DNA of 64,000 bases from Anaerolineae bacterium (GTDB lineage: Bacteria; Chloroflexota; Anaerolineae; Promineifilales; Promineifilaceae): assembly GCA_023382655.1 (NCBI GenBank), contig JAHDWK010000012.1, positions 62,001-126,000 of the forward strand. The letters run 5' to 3'. Of this stretch, positions 23,061 through 32,137 are shown piece after piece. The notes below the pieces were generated by a model. The model did not search any database. It was given only the letters and a program-made list of their open reading frames with translations, and was not told the DNA's origin. The position numbers and the translations under genes are program-made. Position 1 is the stretch's first letter. The number at the start of each line of letters is the position of its first letter.

Positions 23061-26042
23061 ATGTTTGAATTTCATCCGATTATTCACACAAACTACATAG
23101 AGGTTCAGGAATGGTTGTCAAACAGGGACGATATACCACACTACCGAACCAATAGGGCACTCAATAAAGTCAAAAAGCAGCTAACACAAGCAACTTTTGA
23201 AAGTGCCGCTTTACAATACTATGTTTGGTTTCCTGGGCATTCAACAAAAGTAGCATGTACTCTAGAAAGAGTCATTGGTTACGACTCAATAGCTCAATGG
23301 TTGAAACATAATTCTCAGATAACAGTGATTGATATTGGATGTGGTGCAGGAGCCGCATCTGTCGCTTTTGTCGACTGTTTATTGAAGCTAAGAGAAGATG
23401 GTCGAATAGACCATCATGTTTGCGTTCATTTTATGGGAATTGATCCAAATGAGTATGCAATTGCAATTTATTATCAACAACTTGAGCGATTGAAATCCAA
23501 AGTCAAAGAACATGATTTTGATATTACATGTAAATTAATCACTGAAAGCGATTTACGTGCAGTAAATGAGTTAAGAGAAGAATTAAATCGACAGAAAGAA
23601 CGGTGGGCAGTGCCTTTTTTAGCACACGCTTTCTTGTTTCAAGCAAATGTTATATCACCATTTAGCACCCGCTATATTGAAACTAAGTCCAAGCGTCAGA
23701 AACTTGAAAACTTAGGCATTCCTTCTCAGGAATTGAGCGAATCCCAAGAGATGTTTGGGAAAGAGGAAGCTACTGCTTATAAACAAATTCTTGAAAATGC
23801 AGCTATAGACAATCTCCACATAATTACAGTTGGAACCGATGGATTCGAGCAGCGTGTAGTTGAATTAGCCTCAGCCATAGATATAGAGTTTGAAGGCAAC
23901 AACCACATTGTGACAAGAGAAACAGGTGGAGAATTTTCTGTGAAGTATTTGATTCCTGAAACTTGTTACTGGAAAGAACATAGACCAAATGCTTCATGGG
24001 AATTTAGCTTTTGTGCTGAAGTTAGTTCTGTTTCCAATGTGTCATTAGCTGATGAAGATTGGCGGGACATTCAAAGTAGTCAAAATCTTCAGGTAGCATG
24101 GGCACGCGCTCGACACCATTTGCTTGAACAAACATTGGTCGATGAAGTGGAAATTCGTCTTTTTGAGTCACGACTTGATGCAAATATAGCTCGATTGAAG
24201 CAACAATTGATCGCATACGCACAGGATGTTGTACATACAGATGACAGGCTCCATTTCAAATTTCCCAAGAGTGATACAAAGTTGCGGCCATTAGGTTTAT
24301 CAAGGATCGAAGAGGAAATCCTATCTACTGCGCTCATTCAAAAACTAGGCCAAAGGGTTTCAGGAATAGCAAGTCGGAGTTATGCTTATAAATTCTCGCG
24401 CACATACGGTGATCATAGTACTGAATATTTGTATGAGAATTGGTTTGATGCCTATGGCAGATACATAAACGATGCTCGATTTGCCGCACAAAATAACGAA
24501 GGGTGCGTGATTATCCAAACAGACATCAAGTCTTTTTATACTCGAATTATACGGGATAGTTTAGTGCAACTTTCAAACGAACAACTGAGTCGAAGTCAGC
24601 GTGTTGAGTGGTTGCTTAAAATTTTGTTTGCCAGAGATATTGACGATCATGAAGCTGGTAAAGGAATTGTACAAGGGAACATAGCTTCGGGGTTTTTTGC
24701 AAATCTTTACTTGGTTGACTTGGACGCTCGGTTTGGGCCAGGAAATGAATGGAATGTAGAGTTTTTTAGGTATGTGGATGATATGATTATTGTTGTTCCC
24801 AATCCAGAAGATGTCGAAGACGTATTAACTGAACTAAACACCAAACTTGTCGAGATTGGCCTAGAACTTAACCTTGACCCAAAAAAGACCGAGCGTTTCA
24901 CCGATGCTGCTGAATTTATCAGCACAACAGAAAAGGATGAAACCCTCGACAATTTGCAAAGCCAATTTCAAAATTGGATAAATTGTTTGTGGATACTAGA
25001 TGACGAACATAGGCAGGTTTTCCGTAAAGCTTACAATGAATCCCAAGCTGAATGGTGGTATCGAATCGAGCTTTATAGTTTTTGCTTAAAGGCTATAGGC
25101 ATTCTAATTGATCCTACTACCCTCAGTCGAAGAATTTATAAATACCTATTTAATCACAGGTTGTGCGAAAAGGATTTCACTTGGCAAGCACCATTTCAAG
25201 TTCCATCTTTTCCTAACAACGCAAAACAGGATCAAGTGTACGGTTGGAAGGAGGCATTTGACGAGACAAACATTTTATGGGTTTATAAGAAGAAAGAGCT
25301 TTTTGATTTGTTGCAAGAACTCCTCACAGAAAGTAAACAAAGATTAGCTGAGGCCATCGAAAATGGTAACGTAAAAAGCGAAAAACAGTGGACAAGAACT
25401 CTACGATTTTGCATCAATAAACTATTACAAATCGAGTTTCAAAGTGCCAATGCTGTCCAAGTAATTCTTGATATATTACTCGAAACCCCTTGGCTAATTC
25501 GTAATCCTCGCAACGTCATCGAAAACCTAGCAATTCGCGGTTATGCTGATCAAATCAAGCTCCTTCTCGTGCATTATGGTGATGAAGCAGATCAGATGAA
25601 AGAGTATATGAAGTCTATCATCTTGCGTTCGATTCGATTCTTGCCCGTTGTAACTGATGATATGTGGGCGCAAGTAGTGGGAAGTGCGGTTAGCCTTTCC
25701 AATGTTATTAGCTTAATGGCTACAGAAACATGGCTGAAAGTAATTAAAGACCAACCCGAATTAGTAAAAGAGATTCATTTGCTAGAAATCGAGACCGCAC
25801 TTGGTAGGAACCCTAGACCTATATTGCGGATAAGGAAAAACTACTTGCTAATTCTAGGTGAACACAAGCGCGAAATCGTTGTAGAAGAAGACAAACAAGA
25901 TGCCTTGATTCAGAATGTTCGAGCAATCATCCAAGCCGATGAAATCGATTCATTATTTGATTACTATGAACCCGAAATACTAACGCGGGAATTTTACAGC
26001 GGCTATCGTGATGATGGGCTTTACCATCCTTCCTCACCCTAA
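23061..26042 (+). CDS. Reverse transcriptase with N-terminal methyltransferase-like domain (unknown-group/defence-type RT)
   Basis: A 993-residue single-gene protein. Residues ~85-200 resemble a SAM-methyltransferase Rossmann fold (TVIDIGCGAG at 88-97; an acidic strand GIDPN at 126-130). Residues ~405-615 form a reverse transcriptase palm: LRPLGLSRIEEE at 408-419, motif A QTDIKSFY at 486-493, motif B GIVQGNIASGFFANLYL at 535-551, catalytic YVDD at 571-574 and motif D/E LELNLDPKKTERF. All three Asp residues are present. Residues ~620-993 are helical and unassigned, as in Abi/UG-type RTs with C-terminal alpha-repeat domains. It is strongly AT-rich compared with its surroundings and contains no ACGGCCGT octamer across the gene, so it was acquired horizontally. 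No maturase, endonuclease or integrase domain was recognised. A phage-defence role is inference. Confidence 0.85.
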   Translation: MFEFHPIIHTNYIEVQEWLSNRDDIPHYRTNRALNKVKKQLTQATFESAALQYYVWFPGHSTKVACTLERVIGYDSIAQWLKHNSQITVIDIGCGAGAASVAFVDCLLKLREDGRIDHHVCVHFMGIDPNEYAIAIYYQQLERLKSKVKEHDFDITCKLITESDLRAVNELREELNRQKERWAVPFLAHAFLFQANVISPFSTRYIETKSKRQKLENLGIPSQELSESQEMFGKEEATAYKQILENAAIDNLHIITVGTDGFEQRVVELASAIDIEFEGNNHIVTRETGGEFSVKYLIPETCYWKEHRPNASWEFSFCAEVSSVSNVSLADEDWRDIQSSQNLQVAWARARHHLLEQTLVDEVEIRLFESRLDANIARLKQQLIAYAQDVVHTDDRLHFKFPKSDTKLRPLGLSRIEEEILSTALIQKLGQRVSGIASRSYAYKFSRTYGDHSTEYLYENWFDAYGRYINDARFAAQNNEGCVIIQTDIKSFYTRIIRDSLVQLSNEQLSRSQRVEWLLKILFARDIDDHEAGKGIVQGNIASGFFANLYLVDLDARFGPGNEWNVEFFRYVDDMIIVVPNPEDVEDVLTELNTKLVEIGLELNLDPKKTERFTDAAEFISTTEKDETLDNLQSQFQNWINCLWILDDEHRQVFRKAYNESQAEWWYRIELYSFCLKAIGILIDPTTLSRRIYKYLFNHRLCEKDFTWQAPFQVPSFPNNAKQDQVYGWKEAFDETNILWVYKKKELFDLLQELLTESKQRLAEAIENGNVKSEKQWTRTLRFCINKLLQIEFQSANAVQVILDILLETPWLIRNPRNVIENLAIRGYADQIKLLLVHYGDEADQMKEYMKSIILRSIRFLPVVTDDMWAQVVGSAVSLSNVISLMATETWLKVIKDQPELVKEIHLLEIETALGRNPRPILRIRKNYLLILGEHKREIVVEEDKQDALIQNVRAIIQADEIDSLFDYYEPEILTREFYSGYRDDGLYHPSSP

Positions 26043-26546
26043 ACTACCGTGAGTGTTGGCATAACAATGCTATCGCTCTGACTGGCGAGGTCGAGGCACA
26101 CTTGCCTCATAACTTGGTGGTATCCAAGGTAGTCTTGCCCGCAAAGAAAGTGGGTTCGCTTGCCGGTAGATGAAGCGGGCACCAAACGGAAAGGACGCGG
26201 TTGATTTACTCGATATTTGCAGGGTTTGTTTATAGACCTGACCGTTCAAGGTGGGGGTGTTTGAAATTTGGAGGAGATGGGCATTGAAACGAAGGTTCCC
26301 GTGGGTGAAGTTTGCGACCCATTATTTTCTTCAAGATTCGTCGTTTATCTGTGCTCGCCCTGGCAAGACGGTGGTAAGCAAAAAAGTGTCTTGAAGTTTC
26401 CTTCCAAGAAAAAAAGTTTCTTCCCAGGAAAAATATTTTTCCTTCCAAGAAAAATAATTTCCCTTGCTGGAAAATTTCCCCCCTCTTTTTACCCGTCCCC
26501 CTCGCCAGATTCCAGAATCGTGTTACCCTTTTGGTCGGAGAGCAAG
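26043..26546. other. 504-bp gap after the RT gene with four phased palindromes
   Basis: The first ~220 bp hold nothing recognisable. At 26396-26472 there are four imperfect 15-bp palindromes of the form TTTCYTYCCAAGAAA starting at 26396, 26416, 26437 and 26457, i.e. every 20-21 bp (two helical turns). They lie 75-150 nt before the arylamine N-acetyltransferase start. The long in-frame open stretch over this region is A/T-rich simple sequence and is not taken as coding. Confidence 0.6.
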
Positions 26547-27404
26547 ATGATGGCCTTGGCAACTCTGACACCCGATTTAGTGCAGCAGATTCTGGCCCAT
26601 TTGGGCGTTAATACCCCTTCGACGGGCGCAGGGGGCCTACCGACCACTCTCACCCTCACCTTCCTTGACCAACTCATTGCCGCCTACTGCCGCACCGTAC
26701 CCTGGGAGAGTGCCTTCCGCATCACCCGCCGGGCGCAGGTGGCGGAAACAGCCCACTGCCCCCGTTGGCCGGAACAATTCTGGCAGGAAAATCTGACCTA
26801 TGGCGGGGGCGGCACCTGCTTTGAGAGCAACTACGCCTTTTTTGCCCTGCTGCACGCATTGGGGTTCGAGGGGTATCTGACGGTGAATAATATGGGCGAG
26901 ACGGTGGGCTGCCACACGGCCGTCGTCATTCTGCTGGCTGGGCAAAAGTGGCTGGTGGATGCCGGTTTTCCCCTGTATGCCGCCCTGCCCATCAGCCCGC
27001 GCGGGGTGATGCACCGGGCCACGCCGTTTTTGGCTTATACGGTACGGCCGTCTGCCCCCAACCGCTACGAAATTGAACAACACCCCCACCCCCGCCACAA
27101 CGCCTTCACCCTGGTTGACGAGCCGGTCGCCGAGGCCGACTACCGCGCCCACACCAGCGCCGATTATGGCGAAAACGGCCTGTTCCTGGATGCCGTCATC
27201 ATCAACAAAATCATCCACAACCAGCCCTGGCGCTTCAACATGCGCGAAACGCCCTGGCAATTGCACCGTTTTGGCTGGGGCACGGATACGGTTTATGATC
27301 TGGATGGCGAGGCGGCCACGGCCGTGGCCCGGCACTTTGGTATGGATGAACAGGTGGTGCAGCAGGCTTTTCAATTTGCCATGCAACAATCGGGTATATC
27401 CTGA
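26547..27404 (+). CDS. Arylamine N-acetyltransferase-family enzyme
   Basis: About 285 residues. The Cys-His-Asp triad is visible: GGGGTCFESNYAFFALL (catalytic Cys in the RxxGGxC-type motif), GCHTAVVIL (His) and LVDAGFPLY (Asp). Upstream TVPWESAFRITRR corresponds to the family's conserved PFENL region in degenerate form. These cytosolic enzymes transfer acetyl groups from acetyl-CoA to aromatic amines or hydrazines. Several amide-synthase relatives in natural-product pathways share the fold, so acetyl transfer is not certain. The start at 26547 is preceded by GGAGAG; the frame extends upstream into low-complexity DNA. Phased palindromes 75-150 nt upstream may regulate it. Confidence 0.8.
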   Translation: MMALATLTPDLVQQILAHLGVNTPSTGAGGLPTTLTLTFLDQLIAAYCRTVPWESAFRITRRAQVAETAHCPRWPEQFWQENLTYGGGGTCFESNYAFFALLHALGFEGYLTVNNMGETVGCHTAVVILLAGQKWLVDAGFPLYAALPISPRGVMHRATPFLAYTVRPSAPNRYEIEQHPHPRHNAFTLVDEPVAEADYRAHTSADYGENGLFLDAVIINKIIHNQPWRFNMRETPWQLHRFGWGTDTVYDLDGEAATAVARHFGMDEQVVQQAFQFAMQQSGIS

Positions 27405-27515
27405 AAAAACCGCAAAGGGCGCGAAGAACGCAAAGTTTTTTCAATCAACCAACCACGTACCTCTGCGCCCCCGCGCCTCTGCGTTATTTTTTCCGGGTAA
27501 ACATACATTTTGCTG

Positions 27516-28661
27516 ATGAGTGAAACAAACGCGGAAAAACTCAAGCGGCGTAATGCCGAACTGGCGATTTTGAACAGTATCGCCCAGGCGCTCAACCGCT
27601 CCGTAGACCTGGACGAAGCGGTGCAAACGACCCTGGCGCAGGTGGCCGAACTGCTCGACCTGCACACCGGTTGGGTCTGGCTGCTGCGCGAAAATGGCGA
27701 ATCCTACCTGGCGGCGGCGCAAAATTTGCCACCCGCCCTGGCCCAGCGTCCGGACAAAATGGCCGGCAGTTGCTACTGCCTGGACACCTACCGCGCCGGA
27801 GACCTGGCGGGGGCGGCCAATGTGAACGTGGTCACATGCAGCCGCCTGCAAGGGTTAATTGATGGCGCGGATGGGCTGCGTTACCACGCCAGCATCCCGC
27901 TGTATGCCCACGGCCGTCAGATGGGTGTGTTAAACGTGGCCAGCCGCAACTGGCGGCAGTTGTCGGCCGAGGATTTGCAGCTTTTGTACACGGTGGGCGA
28001 TATGCTGGGCATTGCCGTGGAGCGGGCGCGGCTGTTTGGGCAGCAGGCGGCGCTGGGGGCGCTGGAAGAGCGCAACCGGCTGGCGCGGGAAATTCACGAC
28101 ACCCTGGCGCAGGGTCTAACGGCCGTTTCCCTGCAACTGGAATCGGCCGATGCCCTGTTAGAAGCGGGGATGGAACCGGCCAAAGTGCGCCAGGTGGTGC
28201 AGCACGCCCTGGCCCTCACCCGCGCCAACCTGGAAGAAGCGCGCCGCTCGGTAATGGATTTACGGGCCGCGCCGTTGGAAGAGCAATCGTTGGTGGAAGC
28301 ATTGGCGGCGCTGGCCGAACAAACGGCCGTGCCCGTGGATTTGCTGGTGCAGGGTGGGGCACGGCCGTTGCCCCGTCGCCTGGAAACGGGCCTTTACCGG
28401 CTGGCGCAAGAGGCGCTGCAAAACGTCAGCCGCCATGCGCAGGCGCACCGGGCGGTGGTAAAATTACTGTTCATGCCCGATGCCGTGAAGCTGGTGGTGG
28501 CCGATGATGGTGTGGGCTTTGACCCCACGGCCGTGCCGCCCGACCGCTTTGGACTGATCGGCATGAATGAACGGGTACGGCTGCTAAACGGCCGTTTTCA
28601 TCTGCAAAGCGCGCCGGGTGAGGGCACGCACATTGAGGTGTCTCTACCTGCACAGACCTGA
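27516..28661 (+). CDS. GAF-domain sensor histidine kinase (NarL/LiaS type)
   Basis: A 381-residue cytosolic kinase. A GAF sensor fills residues ~20-175 (LLDLHTGWVWLLRENGES; IPLYAHGRQMGVLNVAS). It is followed by the HisKA_3 dimerisation helix with the phospho-His in NRLAREIHDTLAQGL, then the HATPase domain (YRLAQEALQNVSRHA N-box, VVADDGVGFDP G1, GLIGMNERVRLLNG G2). No transmembrane helix is present. Cys residues in the GAF domain (SCYCLDTY, VVTCSRL) could bind a cofactor or sense redox. The response regulator follows after 37 nt containing a hairpin, so the two form a standard pair. I chose the ATG at 27516 over an upstream TTG. Confidence 0.88.
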   Translation: MSETNAEKLKRRNAELAILNSIAQALNRSVDLDEAVQTTLAQVAELLDLHTGWVWLLRENGESYLAAAQNLPPALAQRPDKMAGSCYCLDTYRAGDLAGAANVNVVTCSRLQGLIDGADGLRYHASIPLYAHGRQMGVLNVASRNWRQLSAEDLQLLYTVGDMLGIAVERARLFGQQAALGALEERNRLAREIHDTLAQGLTAVSLQLESADALLEAGMEPAKVRQVVQHALALTRANLEEARRSVMDLRAAPLEEQSLVEALAALAEQTAVPVDLLVQGGARPLPRRLETGLYRLAQEALQNVSRHAQAHRAVVKLLFMPDAVKLVVADDGVGFDPTAVPPDRFGLIGMNERVRLLNGRFHLQSAPGEGTHIEVSLPAQT

Positions 28662-28686
28662 CAGGTTTTGAAAACCTGTCAGGTCT
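28654..28686. repeat. GACCTGACAGGTTT palindrome, copy 1
   Basis: The arms at 28654-28669 and 28671-28686 are perfect 16-bp complements around a single base. The element overlaps the last codons and stop of the kinase gene and ends 12 nt before the regulator start. A second copy is at 50592-50625. It could tune coupling between the two genes. Confidence 0.85.
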
Positions 28687-28698
28687 TGGAAACAGACA

Positions 28699-29352
28699 AT
28701 GACCGAACAAATTTGCATTTTGATTGTGGATGACCACCCGGTGGTGCGGGAAGGGTTGGTAGCTATTTTGGGCACACAGGCCGATTTTGTGGTGGTGGGC
28801 GAAGCGGGCGACGGCCGTGACGCCCTGCAAAAAGCGCACGATTTACACCCGGACGTTATCTTGCTTGACCTGGAAATGCCGGGCATGGATGGTGTGGAGA
28901 CGCTGCGCCAACTCAGGGCGCAAAACGCCCAGGCGCGGGTGATTGTGTTTACGGCGTTTGACAGTGACGAGCGCATTGTCACGGCCGTGCAAGCCGGGGC
29001 ACAGGGGTATCTGCTCAAGGGCGCGCCCCGCCAGGAATTGTTCCATGCCGTGCGCGTCGTGCACAGTGGTGGTTCCCTGCTGCAACCGATTGTGGCCTCT
29101 AAACTGCTACGGCGCGTCACCCAAGAGCCGGAACCGCCGCAAGAAGCATTAACTGCCCGCGAACTGGAAGTGCTGCAAGCGATGGCGGCTGGTCTGCAAA
29201 ATAAGGAGATTGCCGCCAAACTGGTCATCAGCGAACGCACGGTGAAGTTTCACGTCAGCGCCATCCTCAGCAAACTGGGCGCAGGCAACCGTACGGAAGC
29301 GGTAGCCCTGGCGGCGCAGCGGGGGCTGGTGGAGATGGGGCGGAATCCGTAG
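28699..29352 (+). CDS. LuxR/NarL-family response regulator
   Basis: A 217-residue regulator. The receiver domain has the acidic pocket LIVDDHP, the phospho-acceptor Asp in VILLDLEMPGMDG, the Thr in VFTAF and Lys in LLKGAPR. The C-terminal LuxR helix-turn-helix reads LTARELEVLQAMAAGLQNKE and TVKFHVSAILSKLG. It would be phosphorylated by the GAF kinase encoded just upstream and then bind DNA. Its targets are not visible; the immediate downstream region is repeat-rich and convergent with a minus-strand gene. Confidence 0.9.
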   Translation: MTEQICILIVDDHPVVREGLVAILGTQADFVVVGEAGDGRDALQKAHDLHPDVILLDLEMPGMDGVETLRQLRAQNAQARVIVFTAFDSDERIVTAVQAGAQGYLLKGAPRQELFHAVRVVHSGGSLLQPIVASKLLRRVTQEPEPPQEALTARELEVLQAMAAGLQNKEIAAKLVISERTVKFHVSAILSKLGAGNRTEAVALAAQRGLVEMGRNP

Positions 29353-29455
29353 TTCGTAATCCGTAATCTGTAGTTCGTAATCCGAAGTCGGGTTACGGAT
29401 AACGGCTCACGGTTTACGGATAACGGCTCACGGCTCACGGCTCACGGAATACGGT
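29353..29455. repeat. GTAATCCG/ACGGATTACGG intergenic repeat patch
   Basis: Iterated GTAATCCGTAATCTG and GGATAACGGCTCACGG units, mutually complementary in part (CGTAATCC with GGGTTACGG). The same family fills gaps at 32138-32215, 38695-38800 and 59858-59905. It occupies the convergent junction between the response regulator and the GIY-YIG gene and may serve as a terminator-like fold. Confidence 0.65.
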
Positions 29456-30023
29456 TCTGCTGACGGTAGGGGGTTATTTGTTGGTCGGTGAGGGTACGGC
29501 CGTCAGGGTGCTGCCAGGTGGTACGGCCGTGGCTATCGGTGGCATACACCCAGCCCGCCAGACTCATCCGGTTGAGCCAGATACGCTCGCCTGGGCCAGG
29601 TGCGGACGGCGGTTGACCGGTGAGATGGTGTCCCTGGTAATGGGACGGCAGTGCGGTGGGTTGGGGATTAAAATCTCGATTCAGGACGGGGTGCAGGGCC
29701 GCAATCAGACTTTGTTCGGCCATATCCATGTCAAACTGTTCCCAGGCTTGCATGGCAAAGAGGCTCTTTTGGGCCACAAAGGGGCGGCAGTCGGCCAATG
29801 TGTAAAAATCTACGGCCCAATCTCTCGATTGGGGCCGGTTCAGTTCAATCAGTTCGCCCAGGCGGGACGGTTTTTGCACATGTTCCCAGAAGCGGGCGAC
29901 CACGTCCCGCCGGGATTGGCCGACGTAGAAAGCCAGCGGCCCATCACGCACCACATAAATCAGGTGGCCGAGCGTGCTGTCCATTTGTTTGTGGAGAATG
30001 GCGTGAACGGTGGTAGTGACCAT
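29442..30023 (-). CDS. GIY-YIG-type nuclease-domain protein
   Basis: A 193-residue protein. LIYVVRDGPLAFYVGQSRRD has the degenerate GIY..YVG pattern of the GIY-YIG nuclease core, followed by the conserved Arg/His in VVARFWEHV and a Glu-Asn pair in AEQSLIAALHPVLN. The C-terminal ~60 residues are unassigned and Trp/His-rich (GWVYATDSHGRTTWQHPDG). Stand-alone proteins of this type occur in phage-related and repair contexts, but no partner is near. It is divergent from the DUF3267 gene with only 22 bp between start codons, so the two share a compact promoter region. Confidence 0.65.
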   Translation of the reverse strand: MVTTTVHAILHKQMDSTLGHLIYVVRDGPLAFYVGQSRRDVVARFWEHVQKPSRLGELIELNRPQSRDWAVDFYTLADCRPFVAQKSLFAMQAWEQFDMDMAEQSLIAALHPVLNRDFNPQPTALPSHYQGHHLTGQPPSAPGPGERIWLNRMSLAGWVYATDSHGRTTWQHPDGRTLTDQQITPYRQQNRIP

Positions 30024-30045
30024 ACGGCCGTATTATACTAGCCCT

Positions 30046-30627
30046 ATGACGCCCGAAAACAAACCAGACTTATCTACCCCTGGCGGTTATGACGCCACGT
30101 TGTCCTTCCAACGCGCCAATGTCATCGCCCTGCTGTTGCTGCCGGTGGTGGGGCTGCTGATTTTTGTGCCCTACCGCTGGTTATGGGGCGAGAGCCTCCT
30201 GGCGGCGATATTCAATTTGGGAGGGCGTGGTTTTGTCACGGCCGTCGTTCTCTTTTTCGCCGGTATTTTTGTGCATGAATGGCTGCACGCTGTTGGTTTC
30301 CGGCTGGTAGGCCAGGCGCCTGCCGACAGCATTCGTTACGGCTTTAATTGGAAGGGGCTGGCCCCTTATGCCCACTGCCACGCCGTGATGAGCGCCAGAA
30401 GTTATAGGGTGGGGGTCGCTTTGCCAGGGTTAGTGTTGGGGGTTATACCGGCGCTGGTTAGTCTGGCAGCCGGTATCTGGTGGTTGGCAGCGTGGGGCGC
30501 GCTGATGCTGATCTCGGCCGGCGGGGATGTGGCCGTTTTATTGGCCGTGCGCCAGGTGCCGGGGCAGGCGTTGGTGCAAGACCATCCGGCAAAGGTGGGG
30601 TGCCATGTCTTGGCGACTGGAGACTAG
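30046..30627 (+). CDS. DUF3267-type membrane zincin
   Basis: A 193-residue membrane protein. Four hydrophobic segments are visible. IFVHEWLHAVGF carries the HExxH zinc motif (HEWLH) inside a membrane-associated helix, the hallmark of DUF3267 putative metalloproteases. A later LPGLVLGVIPALVSLAAG helix and the closing AGGDVAVLLAVRQ fit the same family, where an Asp acts as a further ligand. I start at 30046, because upstream in-frame codons overlap the divergent promoter. The substrate and role are not known. Confidence 0.75.
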   Translation: MTPENKPDLSTPGGYDATLSFQRANVIALLLLPVVGLLIFVPYRWLWGESLLAAIFNLGGRGFVTAVVLFFAGIFVHEWLHAVGFRLVGQAPADSIRYGFNWKGLAPYAHCHAVMSARSYRVGVALPGLVLGVIPALVSLAAGIWWLAAWGALMLISAGGDVAVLLAVRQVPGQALVQDHPAKVGCHVLATGD

Positions 30628-30642
30628 GCCAATCTCCAATCC

Positions 30643-31503
30643 CTACTCCTCCCCTAAATACCATGTCTCCTCACTTTCAAAAAGCCAGAGGTGACTGGAA
30701 CTGGGAATGGGCGCCAGACGCAATGGTACCGGCCAAGGGACAGTTTGCCACCCCTCCTCTGTTAAAACGAGCGGTTCAAATCCCTTGTTAACCAGCCGTA
30801 TCACCCGCGGTAATGTAATTATCTCATCCGGCAGTGTGTCAGCCTGCCGCAAATGCGGTGGACTCTCGGCGGCCACCACCTCCCCCATATAACAGGCAAA
30901 CAGCGCTTCTAAGCTTAACTCTGTGGTCGCCTCCACAAACCCCACATACTGGGTGGGCAGGTCTTCGATGGAAAAGGGAGTAAATGGGCCGACCAGACTA
31001 CGCGGCGCCTGCCCTTGCCAGGCTTCAAAGCGGATGCTCCAATCTAGATAAATGCCCAGGGCCACACCTACGGCATCTACCGACCGCGCATCACCTGACA
31101 CCAGATAATGTGCTGTGTAACCCGTCAGGCCATCACGTAGCGGCTGCGCGATAGAGATGATGCCACCGCCGTTTTGGGCAACCAGCCTGACATCGGCAAT
31201 TAACTCGGCCGGATGGCCCGTCGCAAAGTGTGAGGAATCGAACCAGCCATAGGTCTCGCTGTAGAGATAACGTGAATCCGGGAGTGGCGTGACCAGGCGT
31301 CGCCCCTGGTTGCTGTCTGGTGGGCAATCAATGAAGTAAGTGCCGGAGCGCGCTACCCGGCTGCCAGCAGCCGGCGCATGGTGGGCGTCACGGGCGCTAA
31401 GCCCACGGGTAACAAGCAACAGGCTGACCAGTAAGCTAAACGTAAGACTTGCTGCTAATAGGAATTTCCCCCAACGCAATAGACGATTCTGTTTTTGGCT
31501 CAT
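30643..31503 (-). CDS. Secreted or membrane-anchored protein of unknown function
   Basis: A 286-residue protein with a single N-terminal hydrophobic segment (FLLAASLTFSLLVSLLLV) after a positively charged start, so it is exported or anchored by one helix. The exported part has one possible Cys pair (IDCPPD; ACYMGE) and no recognisable catalytic motif. Context gives no clue: it converges with the zincin gene and has its own start region. I do not recognise the family. Confidence 0.6.
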   Translation of the reverse strand: MSQKQNRLLRWGKFLLAASLTFSLLVSLLLVTRGLSARDAHHAPAAGSRVARSGTYFIDCPPDSNQGRRLVTPLPDSRYLYSETYGWFDSSHFATGHPAELIADVRLVAQNGGGIISIAQPLRDGLTGYTAHYLVSGDARSVDAVGVALGIYLDWSIRFEAWQGQAPRSLVGPFTPFSIEDLPTQYVGFVEATTELSLEALFACYMGEVVAAESPPHLRQADTLPDEIITLPRVIRLVNKGFEPLVLTEEGWQTVPWPVPLRLAPIPSSSHLWLFESEETWYLGEE

Positions 31504-31631
31504 GCCGCGTATTGTACATGTAAATCACTTTTTGTACCTGACGGTCGTGTAACATTAACGCAAAGGCCGTCCCCTGGCAGCACAATAGCACACCAGGGTA
31601 CGGCCGTAACGTTTGTCGAAAATAGTGGGGA

Positions 31632-32009
31632 CTAAATCGCGGCAGTAGCCCGCGCCAGGCGCATACTCAGCGCCACCCCCGCCATGGCCCCACCGGCCAA
31701 CCCAATAGCCGCCGTAATCACCAGCGCCAGCAAATTGCCGGCGCCAAATAGCTGTCCCACCGGCAGGGCCAGCAGCGGGCCAATCAGCAGGCCCAGCAGC
31801 GCCCCGCCAAAAACAAACAGGATGGAGCGTAGTTGCCAGCCATTTTCGGCACAGTGCAGCGCCCCACCAATGCAGCCTAATACACAACCAGCGATAAAAC
31901 CGACATAAGCCAGCGGCCATCCACCTAACAGGCCACCAACCATGCTGCCAGCTATCGCCCCGATCAAACTCCCCATTCTTGCCTGGCTCATCACCGATTG
32001 ATTGTTCAT
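31632..32009 (-). CDS. Glycine-rich small membrane protein
   Basis: A 125-residue protein with four hydrophobic glycine-zipper-like segments (MGSLIGAIAGSMVGGLLGG, VGFIAGCVLGCIGGAL, ILFVFGGALLGLLIGPLLAL, LLALVITAAIGLAGGAMAG). I take the ATG at 32009; the longer frame reads through repeat and promoter DNA. Such Gly-zipper membrane proteins are frequent and have no assigned function. The leader at 32034-32059 is a GTAGTGGGCGATTTATCGCCC hairpin of a dispersed family. Confidence 0.6.
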   Translation of the reverse strand: MNNQSVMSQARMGSLIGAIAGSMVGGLLGGWPLAYVGFIAGCVLGCIGGALHCAENGWQLRSILFVFGGALLGLLIGPLLALPVGQLFGAGNLLALVITAAIGLAGGAMAGVALSMRLARATAAI

Positions 32010-32033
32010 GATTGCAAAACTCCCATAAAAATA

Positions 32034-32059
32034 CGTTTGTAGTGGGCGATTTATCGCCC
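32034..32059. repeat. GTAGTGGGCGATTTATCGCC repeat, copy 1
   Basis: CGTTTGTAGTGGGCGATTTATCGCCC contains the short stem GGGCGAT/ATCGCCC. A second, longer copy (with both arms) lies at 50439-50503. A tract of the GTAATCC-type family (32138-32215) follows up to the ABC-F stop codon. Confidence 0.65.
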
Positions 32060-32137
32060 TTTCCATCTGATTCCATTGTGGCCGAAATGGGCCGCAAAAT
32101 AAATGGGAACTCCTGCTCAGTACGGCCGTCCTACCCC

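Noticed and set aside
26043..26160. Possible attC after the RT gene (GCATAACAATGC)
   Set aside because: The left box departs from RYYYAAC and no pairing L''/L' or GTTRRRY box was found within 150 bp.
26268..26546. N-terminal extension of the acetyltransferase frame
   Set aside because: Encoded by A/T-rich simple repeats (phased palindromes) and lacks similarity to the family; start placed at 26547.
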